A DNA stretch of 35,274 nucleotides from JBBDXS01 sp964418365 (GTDB lineage Bacteria; Chloroflexota; Dehalococcoidia; DSTF01; RBG-16-68-14): positions 1 to 35,274 of the forward strand of contig CAYQLM010000025.1 in assembly GCA_964418365.1 (NCBI GenBank), written 5' to 3'. Of this stretch, positions 20,698-28,914 are shown piece by piece. The translations under genes and the position numbers were made by a program. The notes beneath the pieces are model-generated. The model ran no database searches, had not been told where the DNA came from, and saw only the letters and a list, made by a program, of their open reading frames with translations. Position 1 is the first letter of the stretch. Every line of letters begins with the position of its first letter.

Positions 20698-23600
20698 CTA
20701 CTCCGTCAATCTTCGGTAGAGCGTGGGCAAGCGCGAGGGGAGCGCTTCGATGTCTGCCAGCACTTCGTAGCCCATGTCTTCGCACATCTGGCCCAGGTAG
20801 TCGTGGCCCTCTTTGTCCACCGTGAGCGCGAAGGGCGTGATGCCCTTGCGGCGCGCCTCCATCAGCGCCTGCTTCGTGTCGTGGATGGCGTACTCCTTCT
20901 CGGTGCGGTCGCGGCCGTAGCCGTGGTCCTGCGGCCGGCCGTCGGAGACGAGGAAGAGGATCTTCACCTTCGCATCGTGCGCGTCGAGCTTCGCGATGGC
21001 GTGGCGGATCGCCGGGCCCATGCGCGTCGAACGGATCGGCGCGACCTTGTCGATGCGGCGCTCGACGCGGTCTGAGAACGGCTCATCGAGGTCCTTGATG
21101 ACGTAGAACTCCACGTTGTCGCGGCCGTAGCCGGAGAAGCCGAAGATGCCGTACGTATCGCCGATGGTCTCCAGCGCCTTGATCAGCAGGACCGTGCTCT
21201 CCTTTTCGAGATCGATGATGCGCTTGGGCGGCGTGATCGTCTGCTGCGTACGGCGCTGCGCAAGCCACTGGAAGTACTTGCGCGGATCGTTATCGAAGTC
21301 GGGCTCGTCGTGGTACTTCTGCTTGCGCTTCTCGATCTCCTCGTCGGTCGACGCGCTCATGTCGATCAGGAAGGCGACGGCGACATCGCGCTCGACTTTG
21401 TTGCGGCGCCAGTAGACCTTGTCCTGGAACGGATGGCCCGCCTTCTTTTCGATCATGTACTCGATGACGAGATCGAGGTCGAAGTCTTCGCCGTCGTGCA
21501 GACGCTTGATCTTGCGGAAGAGCTCGGGGCGGAGCAGCTCGAACTGGCGGCGCGTCTCGGCGACGAGCGCGGAGTTCTCCTCCAGCGTCTTAGCGAAGAA
21601 GTCCTGCGTCCCTTCCTCCATCGAGGTCTCGCGGACGCAGCACCAGCCCGGCTTGTAATCGGCGGCGCGGAAGTCCCACTCGTCGTAGTAGAAGGACTTG
21701 ACCTCCTGCTCCAGCGCGCCGCCCTCCTCGGGCCCGGCGTCGGCGATTGGCGTGCCGTCCTCCATATCGAGGTGCTGGTCGGGGATCGGCGTGCCGGCCT
21801 CCTTCTCGAGGTTCGTGAGGAAGAGGCCGATCGTCGACGCGAGGTCGGCCTCGGCCTGCAAGCCAACGCTGATCTCGACGCTCTTCTCGAGCAGCTCGCG
21901 CAACTGCTCCTGCGTGAGCGGCGAGAGACCGCCGGCGTCCTGCTCGCCTTCCTTGAGCCGCAGGCGCATGAGGAGTTGGACGAGCTCCGGCTTGAAGTCG
22001 CCGCGGAAATCGACAGGCTTCGGGCTCTCGTACGACGTCTCTTCGCCGGACGGCATCGACGACATGTCGGGCTGGCCGCCGGACGGTGTCGAGAGCATGA
22101 GATCGATCGAGTCGTCGGTGAGCTCCTCCCAATCGAGGTCCTCCAGCATCTCCGGCGGGACGTTGGGGATGCGCATCGCGAGCTCGTACAGGAGCAGCGC
22201 GCACTCCGCCGCGTCCTCGGCCAGCGCATCGGGCTGGTGCATGACGCGCAGCAGGCGCAGCGCCTCCGCGATCACGCTGCCCAGCCGCTCCGGCCAGACG
22301 ATCGTGCGCGCGCCATCGAGCGATGCGCGCACCAGGTTCTCGACGAACGCCTGGCGCAGCGGCAGGTCGCTCGGGTCGGGGCGGCGTTCGAGCTCAGCCT
22401 CCTGCGTGCGTCCCCACGAGCGGCGGATGCCGCTGTAGCCGCGCCGCACGAGCGCATCGATGCGGGCGTCCTCCACGACAGTGAACAGATCGAGCGCGAG
22501 CTGGCGCTCGTCGAACAGATCGAAGAAGCGCTCCATGTCGGTGAGCGCTCGCACCTCGCCGGCATCCCCGCGGCGCGCGCGTTCGATGTCGCCGCGGCGG
22601 CGCGGCAGCGCGTTGCCGTCGCGGTCGAAGCGGAACCAGAAGCTGCCGAACTCCAGGTGCGCCGACTGGTGCGTCGCGTACACCTTGTAGACGGCGAAGT
22701 TCTGCTCCTTCTCGAGATGCTCGTCGACATGCTCCGGCAGAAAGACCGTGGTGCCTTCCGTGCTCGGGCGCTCCTCAGACACCCAACCGATGCCCTTCTC
22801 GGCGAGCGAGGTCGCGGGCTGGATCGAGACGTCGGTGCCGGTGAGCGCCTTGCAGTACAGCCGCAGCACGCCGCCCGCCTGCGACAGCTCGACGCGCGAC
22901 GAGAGCTCGCGCAGCACGTCCTCGCCCTTGCCCGACTCGAGGCGGAAGTAGGCCTCGCCGCCGGCCTGGCTCGATTCGAGGATGCGGTGGCCGGCCGCGT
23001 GCCAGCGCTGCAGGTCGACCGGGCGCACGCGACGGAGCACGACGGGCGCGCTCTTGAGGAACTCCATCGCCGCGGCGGGCGAGCCGACGGCGAGCTCTTC
23101 GGCGAGAGCGAGGAGATCGCCGTGCGTGTCGCGCGGCACTTCGGCGAGCGCAGCGGCGCCTTCGGCGAAGAGAGCGTACGCGTTGCGTCCGAGATGGCCC
23201 GCGACGCGCGCGCCGAGCGTGAGCAATCGCGCGCGATCGTTCGCCGCGACGGGCTCCAGCAGCGACGCGCCGCGCTGGAAGAGCTGTCGCACGTCGGCCC
23301 AGCTCGCGTCGGCGACGGCGCCGGCGAGCGTGAGGAACGGCGCGCGGTCCTCGCGCTGGAGCATGGTGAAGAGGTGCGGCGACGCGTCGAGACAGTCCGT
23401 CGCAAGCTCGTAGGAGCGTTCGGCGACGGTTTCGACGAGCGCGGTGAGCCGCGCGAGCTGCTCCATGGTGAGCAGCGGCAGCAGCGCCGGCCCGGCGGCG
23501 AAGAACATCGATGCGAGCGAGATCGATTTCCAGTGGCCGCGATAGAGATGCCGGCCGAGCATCGCCCACTCGGTTATGTGCTGCTCGTCCAGGTAGGCGA

Positions 23601-23928
23601 CGGCGCGCGCGCTCGACCGGAAGTACGCCGCCGCCACGACGGACGACTGCTCGGCGAGATCGCGGCCGGCGTGCACCCAACGCCGGAACGCCTCGCGGCT
23701 GACGGCCTGCAGGACGGGCGGGCTGACGCGGAAGTACTCCTGAGCAGCCTCCCACGACCGGAGCGAGTGCTCGGCGAGAGAGAGGCCCTCCTCGGCCCAG
23801 GCGCGCAGCTCGTCCTCGGGCAGTTTGGGGCGCAGCTCCGCGAGCGCGCGGCGGAACTCCTCGACGACAGAGGAGGAGTGCTGGCCGAGCTTGCGCTCGG
23901 CTTCGGCGACAAAGGCCGCGAACGTCAT
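20698..23928 (-). CDS. Large VWA-domain protein, NorD-like
   Basis: A 1076-residue protein. The N-terminal half (about 1-350) contains repeated helical units of about 35-40 residues with the pattern W...G..L...S...A..YF..SP..L. The middle region resembles NorD/CobT-like proteins. The C-terminal VWA domain begins near residue 850 with the MIDAS motif DMSAS (Asp856, Ser858, Ser860). A Thr in IRSTRMGPAIRHA and an Asp in LVSDGRPQD complete it. NorD-type proteins work with a NorQ/MoxR AAA ATPase to activate metalloenzymes such as nitric oxide reductase or to insert cofactors. A matching ATPase lies at 28915-29817, about 5 kb away. No nor genes are present. Confidence 0.88.
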   Translation of the reverse strand: MTFAAFVAEAERKLGQHSSSVVEEFRRALAELRPKLPEDELRAWAEEGLSLAEHSLRSWEAAQEYFRVSPPVLQAVSREAFRRWVHAGRDLAEQSSVVAAAYFRSSARAVAYLDEQHITEWAMLGRHLYRGHWKSISLASMFFAAGPALLPLLTMEQLARLTALVETVAERSYELATDCLDASPHLFTMLQREDRAPFLTLAGAVADASWADVRQLFQRGASLLEPVAANDRARLLTLGARVAGHLGRNAYALFAEGAAALAEVPRDTHGDLLALAEELAVGSPAAAMEFLKSAPVVLRRVRPVDLQRWHAAGHRILESSQAGGEAYFRLESGKGEDVLRELSSRVELSQAGGVLRLYCKALTGTDVSIQPATSLAEKGIGWVSEERPSTEGTTVFLPEHVDEHLEKEQNFAVYKVYATHQSAHLEFGSFWFRFDRDGNALPRRRGDIERARRGDAGEVRALTDMERFFDLFDERQLALDLFTVVEDARIDALVRRGYSGIRRSWGRTQEAELERRPDPSDLPLRQAFVENLVRASLDGARTIVWPERLGSVIAEALRLLRVMHQPDALAEDAAECALLLYELAMRIPNVPPEMLEDLDWEELTDDSIDLMLSTPSGGQPDMSSMPSGEETSYESPKPVDFRGDFKPELVQLLMRLRLKEGEQDAGGLSPLTQEQLRELLEKSVEISVGLQAEADLASTIGLFLTNLEKEAGTPIPDQHLDMEDGTPIADAGPEEGGALEQEVKSFYYDEWDFRAADYKPGWCCVRETSMEEGTQDFFAKTLEENSALVAETRRQFELLRPELFRKIKRLHDGEDFDLDLVIEYMIEKKAGHPFQDKVYWRRNKVERDVAVAFLIDMSASTDEEIEKRKQKYHDEPDFDNDPRKYFQWLAQRRTQQTITPPKRIIDLEKESTVLLIKALETIGDTYGIFGFSGYGRDNVEFYVIKDLDEPFSDRVERRIDKVAPIRSTRMGPAIRHAIAKLDAHDAKVKILFLVSDGRPQDHGYGRDRTEKEYAIHDTKQALMEARRKGITPFALTVDKEGHDYLGQMCEDMGYEVLADIEALPSRLPTLYRRLTE

Positions 23929-23985
23929 GGCGAAGGTATTGTAGCGAAGGTGGAGCTATCAGCTTTCAGCGGTCAGCGGTCAACA

Positions 23986-24014
23986 TTGACAAGGTGCCCT
24001 GAGAGGCGTAAGAC
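23986..24014 (+). promoter_or_regulatory. Sigma70-type promoter for the YCF48-like lipoprotein gene
   Basis: A perfect TTGACA (23986-23991) and TAAGAC (24009-24014) are 17 bp apart and end 10 bases before the ATG. The leader would be very short. Upstream, 23958-23982 has CAGC/GGTCAGC short direct repeats. Confidence 0.4.
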
Positions 24015-24023
24015 GGAACTGCT

Positions 24024-25163
24024 ATGAGACGGAAGGCTCTAGTGGTGCTGGCGGTCGGGCTAGCCGCCGTGATAGTCACGGCTTGCTCCGAAGCGAGCAG
24101 TCCTTGGTCAACGGCATCGCCGTCGCGCACAAGGATGGTCACCCCCAAACCGGAGACCACGCGTCCGGACACTTCCTCAAGTGTTTCTTGCGCACCGACG
24201 GAGTCGGGCTGGCACCAGGTACTCAACCTGGAGGGATTCAGCGTAGGCGATGGCTATGCCGACGCGGACGGGTGCCGAATTCTACTGGTAGGAGAGCAGT
24301 TGAGTCCGCAGGCCGGGGAAATTCTGCGCTCAATCGACGGGGGCAAGTCTTTTCACATGCTGCAATCCTTTCCCCAGGCAACGAACCTGTCAGCCATTGC
24401 GTTTGATGATGCGGGTACTGGCTGGGTAGCGGGCGAACAGCCAGACGGAAATGCGCTTCTCCTCAAGTCGGACGATGCAGGAGATTCGTGGCGAGAGATC
24501 GCGTTGCCTGCCATCCTTGGAACGCCGGTTTACGCGCGAGCGGTCGCATCATCGAATGGGAACGTGTTGCTAGCGGGAGAGGCCAACCTAAAGCCTTTCC
24601 TTGTTGTCAGCTCCGATGGCAGCGTCCATTGGCGAAACGCCTTCGCGTTTCCAGGCTACGGAGCTGTATCGGAGATGGCATCCGCTGGGAAGACCGTGAT
24701 GGCTGTCGGAACCGACGGGATCATGGTGAGCCGGGACCACGGGCAGACCTTTCAACCAATCGACTTACCTTCCGACCTGCTGCTTACACCCCTGTGCGTT
24801 ACACTTGTGGATCCGGACACAGCCTATGTCGGCGGCTATTACCAGTCCAACCCGAAAGACGACGGGACGCGTGTGCCTGTACTCCTCCATACCACTGACG
24901 GCGGTACTCATTGGGAGAAGATCTCCGTTCCTTCCGCCTACTTCGTTTCCGACGTGAAGTTCATCTCAAAGCTGCGAGGCTACGCAGTTAGTGCGCGTGA
25001 CAACATTGCCACTGTACTGATAACGGATGACGGGGGGCTCACCTGGCAACTAACGACGCCATCGGCAAAAGTGGTGTCAGGAACGCTTTCGCGACTATTC
25101 GTCGCTAGCAACGGCACACTGTTCATCCACGGCCAGGCCGGCTTGTTCGTCAAAGCGCCCTAA
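24024..25163 (+). CDS. Lipoprotein with BNR / YCF48-like beta-propeller
   Basis: A 379-residue exported lipoprotein. The lipobox IVTAC follows a hydrophobic signal segment. After a Ser/Thr/Pro linker the mature part has at least five BNR-type Asp-box motifs: SIDGGKSF, SDDAGDSW, SRDHGQTF, TTDGGTHW and TDDGGLTW. They are spaced roughly every 45-60 residues, as in sialidase-fold or YCF48-like propellers. No sialidase catalytic residues were recognised, so a binding or assembly role is more likely than an enzymatic one. Codon use is less GC-rich than in core genes. Confidence 0.85.
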   Translation: MRRKALVVLAVGLAAVIVTACSEASSPWSTASPSRTRMVTPKPETTRPDTSSSVSCAPTESGWHQVLNLEGFSVGDGYADADGCRILLVGEQLSPQAGEILRSIDGGKSFHMLQSFPQATNLSAIAFDDAGTGWVAGEQPDGNALLLKSDDAGDSWREIALPAILGTPVYARAVASSNGNVLLAGEANLKPFLVVSSDGSVHWRNAFAFPGYGAVSEMASAGKTVMAVGTDGIMVSRDHGQTFQPIDLPSDLLLTPLCVTLVDPDTAYVGGYYQSNPKDDGTRVPVLLHTTDGGTHWEKISVPSAYFVSDVKFISKLRGYAVSARDNIATVLITDDGGLTWQLTTPSAKVVSGTLSRLFVASNGTLFIHGQAGLFVKAP

Positions 25164-25208
25164 TGTGGGCAGCGTACTAGCAACTAGCGAACAGCAACCA
25201 AGAACCGC

Positions 25209-25877
25209 TCACGCCCACCACGCTTCGTTCTCCGGCGGGCGGTATGCGTGCGTTGCGCCGGTGGACGAGGGGATGTGCGCCGGATCGACTTGGGGGCGCG
25301 TGGGATCCGCGAAGTGGTGGAAGACGACTTCGCCCGACTGCGTGTCGAGCACCGCGCAGGAGAGCTGGAACGCGTTGCGGTGATCGCGCGGCTCGCCGGC
25401 GGAGCCCGGATTGATCACGAGCGCCCGGCCGACGCGCTCCGCCATGTGGTAGTGCGTGTGCCCGAGCACGATGAAGTCGGCGTCGATCTGGGCGAGCTTC
25501 TGCAGGTTGGGGCTGTTGGGGTAGAGGTACTCGTCGTGCGGGTCGAACGGGCTGCCGTGCACAACGACGAGCTTCTTGCCGTCGACGAGTGTCTCTTCGT
25601 GGTACGGGCGCGACGCCATGTACTCGACGAGGTCGGCGCGGACAGCGGGGTTGGCGCGCACGCGATCGCCCCAGGGGCCGAGCAGGACGCGCTCGTGGTT
25701 GCCGAGGATGTAGCGGGCGTCGCGATCCCGTAGCGCGGCGATGACGTCGTTCGAGAAGCGGAACTGGTAGACGGCGTCGCCCGCGCAGACCAGCTCATCG
25801 ATATTGCCGAGCTGTTCGAGCGCGAGTCGGAGGCCCTCGCTGTTGCCGTGGACGTCGGCGATGAGGCCGAGCTTCAC
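25209..25877 (-). CDS. Calcineurin-like metallophosphoesterase (YfcE/MJ0936 type)
   Basis: A 222-residue binuclear metallophosphoesterase, starting at GTG. All five family motifs are visible: Asp8-x-His10 (IADVHGN), GDAVY, GNHE, VHGSP and GHTHY. The compact size and the C-terminal NPGSAGEPRDHRN match small phosphodiesterases of the YfcE/MJ0936 group, which act on cyclic or bis(p-nitrophenyl) phosphodiesters in vitro. The physiological substrate is unknown. It is separated from the preceding lipoprotein gene by a 45-base spacer with short CTAGC-type repeats. Confidence 0.93.
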   Translation of the reverse strand: MKLGLIADVHGNSEGLRLALEQLGNIDELVCAGDAVYQFRFSNDVIAALRDRDARYILGNHERVLLGPWGDRVRANPAVRADLVEYMASRPYHEETLVDGKKLVVVHGSPFDPHDEYLYPNSPNLQKLAQIDADFIVLGHTHYHMAERVGRALVINPGSAGEPRDHRNAFQLSCAVLDTQSGEVVFHHFADPTRPQVDPAHIPSSTGATHAYRPPENEAWWA

Positions 25878-25896
25878 GCGCTCAGTCTAGCGCAGG

Positions 25897-26241
25897 TCAC
25901 GCCGTCCACTTGCCAGTGGCCGCGTCTCGTTTCGGGTACTTGACGTCGCGGTCCCAGGCATCCCACGCCCACTTGATGACGGTCGAATACACAACTGTCG
26001 CAACGATCTCGGCAACGGTGGCCCAGAAGAGCGGCGTGAATCCCCACGAGATGTGTTGAAGGAAGCCGCGCTGGAACCAGTGCGCGATGCGCTCGCCAAC
26101 GTTTGTCGGCGCGACTATGGCGAAGACGATGGGAAAGACGAGCCAGGCGAGCGCCTTCCACGTGGCGAGGACATCGATGCGGTACTCGCGAGCGATGATG
26201 TCCGCGCTGCGTTCCGGCTTCGTTTCGCGTATGGCCGTCAT
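25897..26241 (-). CDS. Hypothetical membrane protein coupled to the upstream hydrolase gene
   Basis: A 114-residue protein with two probable membrane helices at about 27-45 and 65-90 and charged, soluble ends. I recognise no family. Its ATG overlaps the stop codon of the upstream gene in the sequence ATGA (26238-26241), so the two are translationally coupled and their products probably work together at the membrane. Confidence 0.7.
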   Translation of the reverse strand: MTAIRETKPERSADIIAREYRIDVLATWKALAWLVFPIVFAIVAPTNVGERIAHWFQRGFLQHISWGFTPLFWATVAEIVATVVYSTVIKWAWDAWDRDVKYPKRDAATGKWTA

Positions 26242-27545
26242 TCGAATACGTGCTCCGTCACAGTGTGGAAGATCGGCTTGATGACCTGCTCGACGTTGTT
26301 CCAGTACGTCGTGTGGTCTGCGAAGACGTCCATCTGGTTCACGACGGGATGATCCTCAGCAGGCTCCGTGAAGTCCCGGCCCGGAACCAGGCCCGGCGGA
26401 GGGTTCCAGTGGTTGCAGATCAGGTCCATGCGCACGGGATCGTACGTCGCGTGGAAGTCCTCCCAGCGGACGCCCTGGGGCAGCGTCCGGAAGAGCCGGC
26501 CTTCCTCCTCCCGGGGCAACGAAGCGCGGATGGCCGGGATGGCGCTGCCGACGGTGAAGTAGAACAGCGGACGCCCCTTCGCGGCGAACTCTTCTTCAAT
26601 GAACCGCTTCATGCGCGTGCCGGAGAGCGCTTCATACGAAACGGGACAGCCTAGGGAGTGCGCGATGACGAACATCGCCTTCGCCGGACCGGCATCGGTA
26701 CCGAGCGAACCGTCGCCGTCCTCTTTGACCAACTGCTGGAAGCGGTCCTCGAAGCGCGTGCGGATCTGCGAGGCCTCCCAGGGCTGCGTGGCATATGCGG
26801 AGACGTCGCCGACCTGCAGCGTGATGATCGAGACCAGCTTCTTTCGCACGTCGGCCAAGGATCCGGGGAGGAAGGCCTGGAGTGGACCGATCCGGTCGAG
26901 GACGACGAGCGCGACGAACAGAACGATGCCAGGCGGCATCAGTACAACGACGGCCAGCTCCACAACGCACGGCTGGAGCTTTCCGTAGAGCGCAAGCAGC
27001 GGCCGCATCCAACGCGGCAGGCCCGGCAAGCGCGCGCGGCCGGCCAGGAGCGCGTAGGACGCCAGCAAGAATGCGAGTGGGGACAGCACGATCATGAGCC
27101 CCACGGCCAGGAGATCGGCAAGGACCCGGCCGATCAGGCTGGCAATGAGCCAGAGGGCCCCGCGGAGTCTGCCAGGGTTTCCTTTGAGCCGCGGCACGAA
27201 CCCCTTGAGCAGCTTCCAGAGACCGCCACCGACGGCCCCGACGGAGGGTGGCGCGAACGCATCGGCCCAGTGCACCTCACGCACGACGATCTCGTACTTC
27301 AGGGACGCGCGGTCGCCTGGCCGCGCGCGGAAGGAAAGCCTGACCTGCGGGAGACGCGCGTCGTCGACCGGGACGACATCGATGCCCGCCGTGAGCGGAT
27401 CGATGGACCTGCGGATGAGCGGAAAGAACTCCTCAACGACGCAGTGCAGCGTAGACCCGCGCTTCTCTTCGCCAACGCCGTGCACGACGAGGCCGAGAAT
27501 GCGGTGCGTGGTTGGAGGTTGCCCAGTTCCTGATGCTTCGGCCAT
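26238..27545 (-). CDS. Membrane-associated alpha/beta-hydrolase-like protein
   Basis: A 435-residue protein. The start MAEASGTG at 27545 is supported by GAGGGAG about 6 bases upstream. The N-terminal strand RILGLVVHGVGEE fits the first core strand and oxyanion region of lipase-like hydrolases. Two or three hydrophobic stretches (about 130-165 and 190-215) should lie in the membrane. The nucleophile elbow is AHSLG in VIAHSLGCPVSYEAL. A late His in FADHTTYWNN could complete the triad, with an Asp nearby. The membrane insert is unusual for such enzymes. The substrate is unknown, with lipid a reasonable guess. It is coupled to the small membrane protein downstream. Confidence 0.75.
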   Translation of the reverse strand: MAEASGTGQPPTTHRILGLVVHGVGEEKRGSTLHCVVEEFFPLIRRSIDPLTAGIDVVPVDDARLPQVRLSFRARPGDRASLKYEIVVREVHWADAFAPPSVGAVGGGLWKLLKGFVPRLKGNPGRLRGALWLIASLIGRVLADLLAVGLMIVLSPLAFLLASYALLAGRARLPGLPRWMRPLLALYGKLQPCVVELAVVVLMPPGIVLFVALVVLDRIGPLQAFLPGSLADVRKKLVSIITLQVGDVSAYATQPWEASQIRTRFEDRFQQLVKEDGDGSLGTDAGPAKAMFVIAHSLGCPVSYEALSGTRMKRFIEEEFAAKGRPLFYFTVGSAIPAIRASLPREEEGRLFRTLPQGVRWEDFHATYDPVRMDLICNHWNPPPGLVPGRDFTEPAEDHPVVNQMDVFADHTTYWNNVEQVIKPIFHTVTEHVFE

Positions 27546-27638
27546 GAATGGCTCCCTCGAGAATAGCTTGCCACCGAATAGAAGCCTATTGTACACCTCT
27601 CGCGAGAAAATGCAAGAGACCGTAGCGCCAGCCGACGC

Positions 27639-28145
27639 TTACTGCTCTTCGATCGTGATCTCGGTGATCTTGTCGCCGACGGCGATGCGGTCCGCGATGT
27701 CCTGCCCCGACGTGACATGACCGAAGTCGGCGTACTGGCCGTCGAGGCTGTGCGCGTCGCCGATCATGACGTAGAACTGGCTGCCACCGGAGTTGGGGTC
27801 GCTGGCGCGCGCCATGCCGATAACGCCCTTCTTGAAATTGGAGCCCTCGAACTCGCCGGGGATGGTGTAGCCGGGGCCGCCGGTGCCGGTGCCGCGCGGG
27901 CATCCGCCCTGGATCACGAAGCCCGGCTCCACGCGATGGAAGTTCAGCCCGTCGTAGTAGCCCTTGCAGGCGAGGTAGACGAAGTTGTTCGTCGTGACCG
28001 CGCGCGTATTGTCCAGCTCGACGACGATGTCACCCTTCGCGGTCTTGATCGTCGCGACGTACGTCTTGTTCGTGTCGATGATGCGCGGTGGCGCGGCCTT
28101 GAACGACCGCTCGCCGGTCCTGGGCCCTGCGTCTGCAAGCGACAT
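27639..28145 (-). CDS. Cyclophilin-type peptidyl-prolyl isomerase, cytoplasmic
   Basis: A 168-residue cyclophilin catalysing cis-trans isomerisation of prolyl bonds. Recognised segments are YVATIKTAKGDIVVELD, NNFVYLACKGYYDGLNFHRV with the active-site Arg, FVIQGG and GSQFYVMIGD. It carries a short N-terminal extension without a signal peptide, so it should stay in the cytoplasm. AAGGAGA lies 5 bases before the ATG. It is a close paralogue of the next upstream gene at 28178, which is the exported version. Confidence 0.93.
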   Translation of the reverse strand: MSLADAGPRTGERSFKAAPPRIIDTNKTYVATIKTAKGDIVVELDNTRAVTTNNFVYLACKGYYDGLNFHRVEPGFVIQGGCPRGTGTGGPGYTIPGEFEGSNFKKGVIGMARASDPNSGGSQFYVMIGDAHSLDGQYADFGHVTSGQDIADRIAVGDKITEITIEEQ

Positions 28146-28177
28146 GAGGTCTCCTTCTCTTGCCGGGTTGTGTCGAG

Positions 28178-28897
28178 CTACTTCTCTTCGATGCTGACGG
28201 TGTTCATCTTGTCGCCTTGCTGGATCTGGCCTGCGACGTCCTGGCCGGAGGTGACTTTGCCGAAGACAATGAAGTCCGGGTCCAGGTGCTTGACGTTCTC
28301 GCGCGGCCCGGTCACGACGAAGAACTGGCTGCCGGCGCTGTCGAGGAGCGTCTTCCCCGTCGAGTCCGAAGACTTCGCGAGGCTAATCGAGCCCAGGTCC
28401 ATCTTGTGATTGCCATCGTCTTCGTTCGGAATCGCGTACCCTGGGCCGCCGCCGCCCGTGCCCGCTGGGTCCCCACCTTGGATGACGAAGTTGGCCACGA
28501 CGCGGTGGAAGATCAGGCCGTCGTAGAAGCCCTTGCAGGCGAGGAAGACAAAGTTGTTCGTCGAGATCGGCGTGTCGCTGAAGAGCTGGACAACGATGTC
28601 ACCCTTATCGGTCTTGATCGTGGCGGTGTAGGTCTTGCTCGTGTCGATGATCTGCGCGGGCGCGCTGGTCCACGACTTTTCACTGCTCTTCTGACAGCTG
28701 TCAGCGAAAGCCAAAGGCGTGCCCCCCTGCGGCGTGGTTGCTGCAGGTGTCGCGGCCGAGGTCGCGGCGGGCGTGCTCGCGGCGGACGTCTGTTTCGGCG
28801 TGGCAGTCTTCTTGGCACTGGTGCTGCTGCTCGTCTTGCAGGCAACGAGCGTGGAGAGTGCCGCGATAGCGATCACTGCGAACAAGAGTCGACGCAT
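28178..28897 (-). CDS. Cyclophilin-type peptidyl-prolyl isomerase, lipoprotein form
   Basis: A 239-residue exported cyclophilin. The signal peptide ends in LSTLVAC, a good lipobox. A Ser/Thr/Ala-rich linker (about 21-60) leads to the isomerase domain. That domain contains YTATIKTDKGDIVVQLF, NNFVFLACKGFYDGLIFHRV, FVIQGGDPAGTG and GSQFFVVTG. Compared with the downstream paralogue it has a short insert between strands (NEDDGNHKMDLGSISLAKS). It probably assists folding outside the membrane. GGAAGG precedes the ATG. Confidence 0.93.
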   Translation of the reverse strand: MRRLLFAVIAIAALSTLVACKTSSSTSAKKTATPKQTSAASTPAATSAATPAATTPQGGTPLAFADSCQKSSEKSWTSAPAQIIDTSKTYTATIKTDKGDIVVQLFSDTPISTNNFVFLACKGFYDGLIFHRVVANFVIQGGDPAGTGGGGPGYAIPNEDDGNHKMDLGSISLAKSSDSTGKTLLDSAGSQFFVVTGPRENVKHLDPDFIVFGKVTSGQDVAGQIQQGDKMNTVSIEEK

Positions 28898-28914
28898 GTT
28901 GTGGCCTTCCTTAC

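Noticed and set aside
21310..24027. A 905-codon open frame on the plus strand opposite the VWA gene
   Set aside because: It mirrors the VWA gene, is dominated by Arg, Leu, Ala and Val as expected from the antisense of GC-rich codons, and shows no family motif. The minus strand has clear VWA signatures.
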